Notes under the pieces: model-generated | Told to the model about the DNA's origin: nothing | Database searches by the model: none | What the model saw: the letters and a program-made list of their open reading frames with translations, nothing else | Translations under genes and position numbers: made by a program | Source: Clostridiales bacterium | GTDB taxonomy: Bacteria > Bacillota > Clostridia > Christensenellales > Aristaeellaceae | Assembly: GCA_015056145.1 (NCBI GenBank) | Contig: SVGY01000001.1 | Span: 248,001 to 312,000, forward strand | Reading direction: 5' to 3' | Length of the DNA: 64,000 nt | Shown here: piece after piece, positions 17,492 through 24,311 of the stretch | Layout of the letters: the number at the start of each line of letters is the position of its first letter | How positions within the stretch are numbered: position 1 is the stretch's first letter

Positions 17492-17520
17492 TTGTATAAA
17501 CGGGAAGAAAATGTTATAAT
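17492..17520 (+). promoter_or_regulatory. Promoter of the yicC-remA-gmk-rpoZ-coaBC cluster
   Basis: TTGTAT (17492-17497), a 17-base spacer and an extended -10 TGTTATAAT (TATAAT 17515-17520), about 25 bases before the yicC start. Confidence 0.75.
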
Positions 17521-17548
17521 AAAAGGTACATCGAAAGGAGGTAAGGCC

Positions 17549-18424
17549 ATGGAAAGCATGACCGGCTTCGGCCGGGCTTCAGCCCGGAAGGACGGACGGG
17601 AGATCACCATAGAAATGAAGGCGGTTAACCATCGTTTTCTGGATGTGGCCTTCCGGGCCCCGAAAAACCTCGCCTTTCTGGAGGAGCCTCTGCGTGACCT
17701 GCTCAAAAAAAGCGGCGTGAACCGGGGCCATGTGGAAATCTCCATTACCTACCAAAACCTGCGTGAAGACGCAAAAACCACTGCCGTGGACGAAGCCGCC
17801 CTGCGCAGTTTCACCGAAGCGCTCAGCTCGCACAAAGAACTGCTTGCCAACTACCGTGAAGCCAGCGTGGCAGAGGTGCTGCAGCTCAGCGGCGCCATTA
17901 CCATCAAGCAGGCCGACGAGGACATCGACGCTGTGACCCAGCTTGCGCTGGAAGCTGCCGGCCAGGCCGCCGCTGCCCTGATTGCCATGCGCCGCACCGA
18001 AGGCCAGTCCCTGAAAAGCGACCTTCTTTCCAATCTTTCCGATCTTTCTGCCATTCGGGATAAAATCGCCCTCCGTGCCCCCGAGGTGCCCAGAGAGTAC
18101 CGCAAGCGGCTGGAAACCCGCCTTGCAGAATGGGCCCTCAGCGAAACCGATCCCCAGCGCATTATGCAGGAAGTGGCCATCATGGCTGACCGCTGCGCCA
18201 TCGACGAGGAGCTGAGCCGTCTTCTCAGCCACATCGGCCAGTTTACCTCCACCGTGGAAAATGCCGACGAGGCCGGCAAAAAGTTGGATTTTCTCCTGCA
18301 GGAAATGAACCGTGAAGTGAACACCATCGGTTCCAAGGCATCTGATGCGGAGATTGCCCAGCACGTTGTTGCCGCCAAGTGTATCGTGGAAAAACTGCGG
18401 GAACAGGTACAGAACGTAGCCTGA
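17549..18424 (+). CDS. yicC: YicC family protein (putative endoribonuclease)
   Basis: This 291-residue cytoplasmic protein begins [10 protein letters not shown] and ends [20 protein letters not shown]...[12 protein letters not shown], both hallmarks of YicC/YloC. The family has been linked to RNA decay in E. coli. The long central part is helical. AAAGGAGG lies 7 bases before ATG. It heads the cluster with remA (13 bases downstream), gmk, rpoZ and coaBC, the same order as in Bacillus and many Clostridia. Confidence 0.92.
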   Translation: MESMTGFGRASARKDGREITIEMKAVNHRFLDVAFRAPKNLAFLEEPLRDLLKKSGVNRGHVEISITYQNLREDAKTTAVDEAALRSFTEALSSHKELLANYREASVAEVLQLSGAITIKQADEDIDAVTQLALEAAGQAAAALIAMRRTEGQSLKSDLLSNLSDLSAIRDKIALRAPEVPREYRKRLETRLAEWALSETDPQRIMQEVAIMADRCAIDEELSRLLSHIGQFTSTVENADEAGKKLDFLLQEMNREVNTIGSKASDAEIAQHVVAAKCIVEKLREQVQNVA

Positions 18425-18437
18425 CAGGAGGTACATC

Positions 18438-18710
18438 ATGCTTAGGCTCATAAATATCGGCTTTGGCAATATGGTGGCTGCAGACAGGATCATCGCCATC
18501 GTCAGTCCAGACAGCGCCCCCATGAAACGCCTCATTCAGGAAGCCCGTGAAAGCCGCCGTATCATCGATGCCACCCAGGGCCGCCGCACAAGGGCCATCA
18601 TCCAAATGGACAGCGACCATCTCATCCTGTCTGCTATTCAGCCGGAAACCATCGCAGGACGGCTTACCGGCAGGGAACCCTTTCCAAAAGATGACGAAAA
18701 GGAGATCTGA
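18438..18710 (+). CDS. remA: RemA/DUF370 family DNA-binding regulator
   Basis: This 90-residue protein matches RemA along its whole length ([51 protein letters not shown]). RemA is a non-canonical DNA-binding protein that controls matrix genes in Bacillus. In Clostridia, where it also lies before gmk, its targets are unclear. AGGAGG precedes ATG; gmk starts two bases after its stop. Confidence 0.9.
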   Translation: MLRLINIGFGNMVAADRIIAIVSPDSAPMKRLIQEARESRRIIDATQGRRTRAIIQMDSDHLILSAIQPETIAGRLTGREPFPKDDEKEI

Positions 18711-18712
18711 CC

Positions 18713-19330
18713 ATGCCTCCCACCATTCAGCGCAAGGGAATGCTGCTTATTATTTCCGGTCCTTCCGGCGCCGGCAAGGGTACCCTTATCCAGCAGCTTT
18801 CCAAAAACAATCCGGAGTATGTTTTTTCCTGCAGCGTCACCACCCGTGAACCTCGTGAAGGCGAAATTAACGGCGTGCACTACCATTTCATCACCCAGCA
18901 GGAATACGACCGGCTCCTTGCCGAGGATGCTTTCCTTGAGCACGCACATGTTCACAACGGCAATTACGGTACCCTGCGCAAGCCCGTGGAACAGGCCCTT
19001 GAAGAGGGAAAGATCATGGTTCTGGATATCGACTGCCAGGGCGCCCTCAACGTTATGGATATCGCAGACGACTATGTGAGCGTATTCATCCTGCCGGAAA
19101 GCTACACCGCATTGGAAAAACGCCTGCGTGCCCGTGGCACCGAGACCGAGGAGCAGGTTCAGACCCGCATGAATAATGCCCGTATCGAGGTGCCCAAGGC
19201 TCCTCTTTACCAATACAACATCATCAACTACGAAGGCCGTCAGGATGAAGCTGTGGCTCAGCTGAAGGCCATCGTGGATGCGGAAAAAAACCGGGTTAAC
19301 CGCAATCACATCACCATCCAGGAAGACTGA
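18713..19330 (+). CDS. gmk: Guanylate kinase
   Basis: This 205-residue enzyme phosphorylates GMP to GDP with ATP. The P-loop is SGPSGAGKGTL, the GMP-binding segment is SVTTREPREGEINGVHYHFI, and the lid region GTETEEQVQTRMNNARIE is intact. Length is typical. It sits in the conserved remA-gmk-rpoZ order. Confidence 0.96.
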   Translation: MPPTIQRKGMLLIISGPSGAGKGTLIQQLSKNNPEYVFSCSVTTREPREGEINGVHYHFITQQEYDRLLAEDAFLEHAHVHNGNYGTLRKPVEQALEEGKIMVLDIDCQGALNVMDIADDYVSVFILPESYTALEKRLRARGTETEEQVQTRMNNARIEVPKAPLYQYNIINYEGRQDEAVAQLKAIVDAEKNRVNRNHITIQED

Positions 19331-19352
19331 ATCAATCAGGAGGAATGTTAAA

Positions 19353-19568
19353 ATGGCCATCGTAAACCCTACCATTGTTGAACTGAGCGAAAAAGTGGAT
19401 TCCCGCTACACCCTCGTTGTGGAAGCCAGCAAACGTGCCCGCCAGCTGGTGGACGGCGCTCAGCCCCTCATCGACCCCAAGGAGCAGAAGCCTCTGAAGG
19501 TTGCCATCGAAGAAATCGACCGGGGTCTGATCACCTACGAGCGTGACCCCGAACTGCAGGAGAACTAA
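19353..19568 (+). CDS. rpoZ: RNA polymerase omega subunit
   Basis: This 71-residue subunit assists core RNA polymerase assembly. SRYTLVVEASKRARQLVDGA is the conserved omega motif, and PLKVAIEEIDRGLITY follows. ATG 19353 has CAGGAGGAA upstream; earlier in-frame starts overlap gmk and lack a site. coaBC begins immediately after its stop. Confidence 0.94.
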   Translation: MAIVNPTIVELSEKVDSRYTLVVEASKRARQLVDGAQPLIDPKEQKPLKVAIEEIDRGLITYERDPELQEN

Positions 19569-20771
19569 ATGTTTACCGGCAAAAACATCGTCCTTGGCGT
19601 AACCGGCGGCATTGCTGCCTACAAGGCCTGCGAAGTGGTTTCCCGGCTGAAAAAACTGGGAGCAGAGGTGGATGTTATCATGACGGAGAATGCTACAAAG
19701 CTGGTAGCTCCCCTCACCTTTGAGACCCTTTCCTGCCGTCCTGTATGCGTGGACACCTTCTCCCGCACCGAAAGCTGGGACGTAAAGCACATCTCTCTTG
19801 CCCAGAAGGCTGATCTTTTTGTGGTGGCCCCTGCCACTGCCAACCTGATGGCCAAACTGGCACACGGCATTGCCGATGATATGCTTTCCACCACTTTGCT
19901 GGCTACCAAAGCGCCCATCCTGCTGGCTCCCGCCATGAATACCGGCATGTGGACTGCAACTGCCACGCAGGAAAACCTGCGTACCCTGCAAAACCGTGGC
20001 GTGCATACCGTTGGCCCTGCCTCCGGTTTTCTGGCCTGCGGTGATACTGGCGCCGGCCGCATGAGCGAGCCCGTACAGATTGTGGAAGAAATCCAGCGGC
20101 TTTTGACCCTGAAGGCCGATATGGACGGCCTGAAAGTTCTGGTGACTGCTGGCCCCACCGTGGAGCGCATTGATCCGGTACGCTATCTGACCAACGATTC
20201 CTCTGGAAAAATGGGCTTTGCCATCGCACAGGCTGCCATCGACCGGGGAGCTGAGGTAACGGTGCTTTGCGGCAACGTACATATCTCTCCCCCATCCCAG
20301 GCAAAAATCGTGAGGGTGCAATCCACGCAGGATCTGTACGACGCCATGATGAAGCACTGCGACGAGCAAGACGTAATCATTCAGGCGGCCGCCCCTGCGG
20401 ATTACCGGGTGAAGGAAATCGCACCGGAAAAAATCAAAAAACAGGACGGCGCAGCCATGGTGCTGGAACTGGTGGAAAATCCTGATGTGGCAAAAGCTGT
20501 AGGCCAACGCAAGCATTCCGGTCAGACTCTCGTGGGCTTTGCCGCCGAGACGGAAAACCTGCTGGAAAATGCCGAGCGTAAGCTTACCAAGAAAAACCTT
20601 GACCTGATTGTTGCCAACGACGTCAGCCAGGAAGGCGCCGGTTTCGGCGTGGATACCAACATTGTTTCTTTGCTTACCAAAAACGGCCTGGAACAGCTGC
20701 CCCTGATGAAAAAGCAGGAGGTTGCCCACCGCATTCTGGACAAAGTAATTCAGCTGCGTGCCGACAACTGA
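19569..20771 (+). CDS. coaBC: Bifunctional phosphopantothenoylcysteine decarboxylase / phosphopantothenate-cysteine ligase
   Basis: This 400-residue enzyme carries out two steps of coenzyme A synthesis. The N-terminal CoaC flavoprotein (residues 1-185) shows GVTGGIAAYKACEVVSRL, the catalytic His in WDVKHISLA, PAMNTGMW and the Cys lid ACGDTGAGRM. The CoaB domain (from 190) shows VTAGPTVERIDPVRYLTNDS and a CTP/ligase region. It is the last gene of the cluster; priA and def, its frequent neighbours, do not follow. Confidence 0.95.
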   Translation: MFTGKNIVLGVTGGIAAYKACEVVSRLKKLGAEVDVIMTENATKLVAPLTFETLSCRPVCVDTFSRTESWDVKHISLAQKADLFVVAPATANLMAKLAHGIADDMLSTTLLATKAPILLAPAMNTGMWTATATQENLRTLQNRGVHTVGPASGFLACGDTGAGRMSEPVQIVEEIQRLLTLKADMDGLKVLVTAGPTVERIDPVRYLTNDSSGKMGFAIAQAAIDRGAEVTVLCGNVHISPPSQAKIVRVQSTQDLYDAMMKHCDEQDVIIQAAAPADYRVKEIAPEKIKKQDGAAMVLELVENPDVAKAVGQRKHSGQTLVGFAAETENLLENAERKLTKKNLDLIVANDVSQEGAGFGVDTNIVSLLTKNGLEQLPLMKKQEVAHRILDKVIQLRADN

Positions 20772-20780
20772 AAAAATGCA

Positions 20781-20810
20781 CAAGCCGGACTGAAAAATCA
20801 GTCCGGCTTT
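20781..20810. repeat. 30-bp hairpin repeat, copy 1
   Basis: A hairpin with arms AAGCCGGACTGA / TCAGTCCGGCTT and a short A loop ends coaBC. The same 30 bases recur at 20975-21004. Confidence 0.8.
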
Positions 20811-20974
20811 CAGCTTGTCGAAAAACCTCATTCTTGTCAGTCAAAGCCGCAAATCTTGCACCTTCGGTGCTCGCTGTGCTTTCTTGAAAGTGCTGCGGCA
20901 CAAGGAATGTGGGCTCTGCCCACACCCGGCAGGGGGATGATCCCCCTGCACCCTGCGCATTTTTTGACAGCCAG
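20811..20974. repeat. Palindrome-rich segment between identical hairpins (possible dispersed element)
   Basis: This 164-base non-coding segment holds GTGGGC/GCCCAC (20909-20923) and a 10-bp arm palindrome GCAGGGGGAT/ATCCCCCTGC (20929-20949). Flanking identical hairpins suggest insertion into, or duplication of, a terminator. No open frame of note. Confidence 0.5.
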
Positions 20975-21010
20975 CAAGCCGGACTGAAAAATCAGTCCGG
21001 CTTTTTTTGT
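20975..21010 (+). terminator. Hairpin repeat copy 2, with T-tract
   Basis: The same stem as copy 1 (20976-21003), here followed by TTTTTTTG, so it is a stronger plus-strand terminator than copy 1. Confidence 0.75.
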
Positions 21011-21021
21011 TGTCTCTTATG

Positions 21022-21618
21022 TTATTTGCCAATGATCTGCACCATTTTGGCAATATCCTCCGCCACCATGGACGCTTTGGATTTCTCAATCAGAATATTT
21101 CCTCCGGTCATAATGTAAGAAGGCATTACCCGGATATTCTCAAAAAAGAAGGGCGTACTGCGCAGTTTGTAGGTTGCCCCGGAAGGAATCACGTTGCGTT
21201 TCAGGGTTTTACGGGCGATTTGGTTATACATTTTCTTGGCCACATCCCCCATGAGCATAACTACTTGTACCCGGGGAAACAGTTCGAGCTCCTTTTCCAG
21301 CCACGGAAGGCTTTCCTCCATGCTGCTCTTTTCCACCACGGTGGATTCTTTGGGCATCTTCACTGCATTGGTGATATATATGCCCATTTCAAGGATATCC
21401 TCTATGGTTTTCACCGGAACACCCGCCTTTTGAAAAAGCGGGATGGTTGTGGATAGATACTGTTGTCCGTCTGCACCGTAAAAATCCTGCGCAGGATCCT
21501 GCGGCACAATTTCGTTGATCATAACTGCCCGAACGTTTTCCGGAATAACACCAATGTCATTGAGATGGATGGAAGGATTCTGCCCCAGGAGTCGTTCAAG
21601 TTCTTTTTTGACATTCAT
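21022..21618 (-). CDS. Uracil-DNA glycosylase superfamily protein
   Basis: This 198-residue soluble protein resembles the UDG fold: VRAVMINEIVPQDPAQDFYG (motif I region), IYITNAVKMPK (substrate-pocket strand), VQVVMLMGDVAKK (central strand) and the C-terminal RVMPSYIMTGGN, where motif 2 lies. The canonical GExPG and the iron-sulfur cysteines of family 4 enzymes are not evident, so activity on uracil is unproven. ATG 21618 follows GGGAGAG. It is the last gene downstream of apbE, 16 bases away. Confidence 0.7.
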   Translation of the reverse strand: MNVKKELERLLGQNPSIHLNDIGVIPENVRAVMINEIVPQDPAQDFYGADGQQYLSTTIPLFQKAGVPVKTIEDILEMGIYITNAVKMPKESTVVEKSSMEESLPWLEKELELFPRVQVVMLMGDVAKKMYNQIARKTLKRNVIPSGATYKLRSTPFFFENIRVMPSYIMTGGNILIEKSKASMVAEDIAKMVQIIGK

Positions 21619-21634
21619 ATCGTCTCTCCCTTTC

Positions 21635-22672
21635 TTATTCCCCCGCCATCTCCGCAAACCCTTCGCTTCGGATGACGGTACCGTCCTTACAGACCCACAG
21701 TGCACAAACACCTGGAAAATCATCAAGCAGCAGAAGCCCTTCCTCCAACGGCATCACAAACAATGCAGTAGACAACGCATCCGCCAGTCCGGAATCCTCT
21801 GTGATTACCGTCACCTGACGGTAATGCTCCGCCGGCATCAGGGTTTCGGGATCTATGATGTGGTGATAAGATCTTCCGTCCACAGTATAGCTGCGCTGAT
21901 AATCTCCGCTGGTCACCAACGAAAGTCCGCTGAGGTTAGCCACCGTCAGGCTTTCCTGTCCGGACAGGTTTGCGGGATCCTGCACGCCTACACGCCAGGG
22001 AGATCCATCCCCCCGATGTCCCAGCGCCCGAACATTGCCCCCGATATTCAGCAGCACGCCCTCTGCGCCCATATCCTGCACGGAGTCAGCCGCAAGTTCC
22101 ACCGCCCAGCCCTTGGCAAGGGCGCCCACATCCAGCGACATGTTGGGGTCTGCCAAAAAAATTGTCTGATTTTCTTCATCCAGAATGATGTTTTCAATAT
22201 CCGTGGCACGCTGTGCCTGCTTTAGTTCGTCCATATCCGGCAGCGCAGCCTTTTCAGGCGAAAGAAGTCCTTCCGTACGGCAGCGGTGCCAGATCTTCAG
22301 AACGCTTCCCATAGCGATATTCATCCTGCCGTTTGTCTGGTAATACATCTCCTTGCCATAGGCCACCATGGCAAAAAGCCTTTCGTCCACCTTAACCGGA
22401 GCAATACCTGCGTTGTCGTTGACGGTTTTGAGGTTGTTAATGCCTTCATACTCGTTGTAAATATCAAAAAGCTGGTGGCATTCCAGAAGGGTTTCGTAAA
22501 CGGTGGCAGTAACCGTCTGTGCCACTTCCTTGTCGGAGGAATACACCGTTACTTGGGAGAAGGTATCGAAAACATCAAAAAACTGCGCTTGATACTTCTG
22601 TACTGCCGCATTTGCAGGCAGGCAGAAAAAGGCCAGCACAAAGGCCAACACAAGACATGCCCTTCTTTTCAT
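21635..22672 (-). CDS. apbE: FAD:protein FMN transferase (ApbE)
   Basis: This 345-residue exported enzyme attaches FMN from FAD to a Thr in target proteins. A signal peptide (MKRRACLVLAFVLAFFCLPANA) leads the mature domain. Hallmarks are SLDVGALAKGWAVELAAD, VLLNIGGNVRALG and ADALSTALFVM. The likely target, a protein with a TGAT flavinylation motif, is encoded just upstream at 22742. ATG 22672 gives a proper signal peptide; an earlier Met at 22705 does not. Confidence 0.92.
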   Translation of the reverse strand: MKRRACLVLAFVLAFFCLPANAAVQKYQAQFFDVFDTFSQVTVYSSDKEVAQTVTATVYETLLECHQLFDIYNEYEGINNLKTVNDNAGIAPVKVDERLFAMVAYGKEMYYQTNGRMNIAMGSVLKIWHRCRTEGLLSPEKAALPDMDELKQAQRATDIENIILDEENQTIFLADPNMSLDVGALAKGWAVELAADSVQDMGAEGVLLNIGGNVRALGHRGDGSPWRVGVQDPANLSGQESLTVANLSGLSLVTSGDYQRSYTVDGRSYHHIIDPETLMPAEHYRQVTVITEDSGLADALSTALFVMPLEEGLLLLDDFPGVCALWVCKDGTVIRSEGFAEMAGE

Positions 22673-22687
22673 ACCTTCATCCCTTCC

Positions 22688-22723
22688 AAAAAGCAAAGCC
22701 TGCAAAGAATTTTCTTGCAGGCT
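22688..22723 (-). terminator. Hairpin between the FMN-binding protein gene and apbE
   Basis: Minus-strand stem AGCCTGCAAGAAA pairs with TTCTTTGCAGGCT, followed by TTGCTTTTT. Read-through must feed apbE unless apbE has its own promoter. Confidence 0.65.
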
Positions 22724-22741
22724 CTGTTGCTTTTTCCTTCA

Positions 22742-23263
22742 TTACTCTGCCATCTGCGCTGCAATTGCATCGTAAATGGTGCTTGCGCCGGTGATCACTG
22801 CGGTGGAGCTGATGGTAGCGCCGGTGAGGGCATCCACATTTTCATCGACCACGGGACTCGCTTCAAGGCCGACAAACTGATCAGTAAACTTCGGCTCGCG
22901 GGTTCTGGTGCCCAAACCGGCAGTTTCGGAGAAAGAAGTACCGCCTACATCGATACCAGTGATCTTTCCCTCCATATCAACGCCCATAACAATAACGATG
23001 CCGGGTTTATATCCGGTTACGGTAATCTTGCCCACATAGCCGACAGTTTCATCGCCTTTTTTGGCTTCATAAAGGCCTTCCAACCCTTTGGCATCCTCCA
23101 TGGGAACAAACTCTGCTTCCGGCATTACTTTGCTCAGAGAGGCCTGCAAAGCCTTTTCTTCCTGTTCCTTTATGGGTTCCCGGGTGATCATATCCGTCAG
23201 GCCCAGCACAAGGCCGGCGATAATGGTGATGATACACAGAACGATCCAGGGATTCTTCTTCAT
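22742..23263 (-). CDS. FMN-binding (RnfG-like) membrane-anchored electron carrier
   Basis: This 173-residue protein has one N-terminal membrane helix (WIVLCIITIIAGLVLGLTDMI) and an extracytoplasmic FMN-binding domain. The covalent flavinylation motif is present as VDALTGATISSTAV near residues 145-158, where the Thr of TGAT receives FMN from ApbE. GTSFSETAGLGTRTREPKF is the second conserved RnfG region. It lies between the Gx transporter family gene and apbE. The other Rnf subunits are not here, so it more likely serves a simple flavin-based electron export system. Confidence 0.88.
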   Translation of the reverse strand: MKKNPWIVLCIITIIAGLVLGLTDMITREPIKEQEEKALQASLSKVMPEAEFVPMEDAKGLEGLYEAKKGDETVGYVGKITVTGYKPGIVIVMGVDMEGKITGIDVGGTSFSETAGLGTRTREPKFTDQFVGLEASPVVDENVDALTGATISSTAVITGASTIYDAIAAQMAE

Positions 23264-23267
23264 GAAG

Positions 23268-23783
23268 CTACATTCCTTTCTTTGGGGTATCTTGATTGAA
23301 TGGATTGATTCGTTTCAGAAGGATGGCAGCCAGAATGCCGGTTACTGCGCCCATAACTGCACCTACCGGCAGCAACAGCGCAAGCTGCCAGAAAAGCGTA
23401 GGGGTTTTGAGAACGAGCACCGCCACCGATACCTGCGCCAGGTTGTGCGCTGCGCCTCCAGCCATGCCAAGCCCCACGGGGCTGAAACCAGGCATTTTAC
23501 GAAGCAGCTGCATAATCAAAAGGCTGAGGCATCCTCCGGCAAGGCTGTACACAATGCTCATAGGCCCGGAAAACAACAATCCGCTGAGCAGCACACGGGT
23601 AAGCATAATGGGCCAGCATATCCCTGCGCCAAGCCAGTACAGCCCCAGCAGAAGCACGCAATTGGCAAGACCCAGCTTGATGCCCGGAATAGTGGAAACT
23701 GGGATGCGTGCCTCCAGGTAACTGAGGATCATCATCAGGGAAACCATCAATGCACTGAAAGCCAGCTTGTGTGTACGGTTCAC
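23268..23783 (-). CDS. Gx transporter family protein (heptaprenyl diphosphate synthase component I-like)
   Basis: This 171-residue integral membrane protein has about five helices and glycine-rich signatures (LGLANCVLLLGLYWLGA, PVGLGMAGGAAHNLAQV). The family is annotated either as Gx transporter or heptaprenyl diphosphate synthase component I. Relatives lie in extracellular electron transfer loci such as the EetB position in Listeria. The gene overlaps the NusG-II gene by four bases and precedes the FMN-binding gene by four bases. Confidence 0.85.
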   Translation of the reverse strand: MNRTHKLAFSALMVSLMMILSYLEARIPVSTIPGIKLGLANCVLLLGLYWLGAGICWPIMLTRVLLSGLLFSGPMSIVYSLAGGCLSLLIMQLLRKMPGFSPVGLGMAGGAAHNLAQVSVAVLVLKTPTLFWQLALLLPVGAVMGAVTGILAAILLKRINPFNQDTPKKGM

Positions 23784-24181
23784 GGCACGACCTCCAGCAA
23801 CTGTCCTTCTCCGCCGTAGGTCATCTCAAGCACCACCTGATTGGGCAGACAGATGATCTGATGAAAAAGCGCCCTTGTATCCATATTTTCAAGGGTTACC
23901 GGCCCCTGATGAAGGCAGTCCTGGTTGGGACAATTGCTCTGTGCCATTTCAAAGCCGCCAGGAAAAAAGTGAACCCGGTTTTTCCTGCCGTCTTCCTGTT
24001 CGATGAGGATTTCCCCTTCCCTGTCCAGAGAAACTTCCGAATAAAGTTTGCCGCCAACAGTAATGCGGAGCATGGGTTGGCTTTCCGGGGAAATACCCTT
24101 GCCCCAGAGGCAGCGGCTCAGGAGGCACAACAGGGCAATGGCCAGCACAACGACCAGTATCAGTAAGTCCTTGCGCTTCAT
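23780..24181 (-). CDS. NusG domain II-containing membrane protein
   Basis: This 133-residue protein has one N-terminal membrane helix (LLILVVVLAIALLCLL) and a single extracellular domain with the diagnostic ESQPMLRITVGGKLYSEVSL and SNCPNQDCLHQG motifs. The Cys pair may form a disulfide or bind a ligand. It is the first gene of the flavin electron-transfer set and has a promoter at 24216-24245 and a strong AGGAGGAA site. It is comparable in family to EetA-type proteins; the molecular role is unknown. Confidence 0.85.
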   Translation of the reverse strand: MKRKDLLILVVVLAIALLCLLSRCLWGKGISPESQPMLRITVGGKLYSEVSLDREGEILIEQEDGRKNRVHFFPGGFEMAQSNCPNQDCLHQGPVTLENMDTRALFHQIICLPNQVVLEMTYGGEGQLLEVVP

Positions 24182-24215
24182 AGTTCCTCCTGTTATGCGG
24201 ACATTGATTCTCCCT

Positions 24216-24245
24216 ATTATAGCATAGCCACGGCCCCGGTTTCAA
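24216..24245 (-). promoter_or_regulatory. Promoter of the flavin electron-transfer operon
   Basis: Minus strand: TTGAAA (24240-24245), an 18-base spacer and TATAAT (24216-24221) with an upstream TGC extension. Confidence 0.65.
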
Positions 24246-24249
24246 TCGA

Positions 24250-24292
24250 AAAACAGAAAAAGGGCTGCTGCACCCAAAAAGGTACAGCAGCC
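24250..24292 (-). terminator. Terminator of cellobiose phosphorylase
   Basis: Minus-strand stem GGCTGCTG / CAGCAGCC (24263-24292) followed by CTTTTTCTGTTTTT. Confidence 0.8.
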
Positions 24293-24311
24293 GCTGGGTT
24301 TATCAAGTAAA

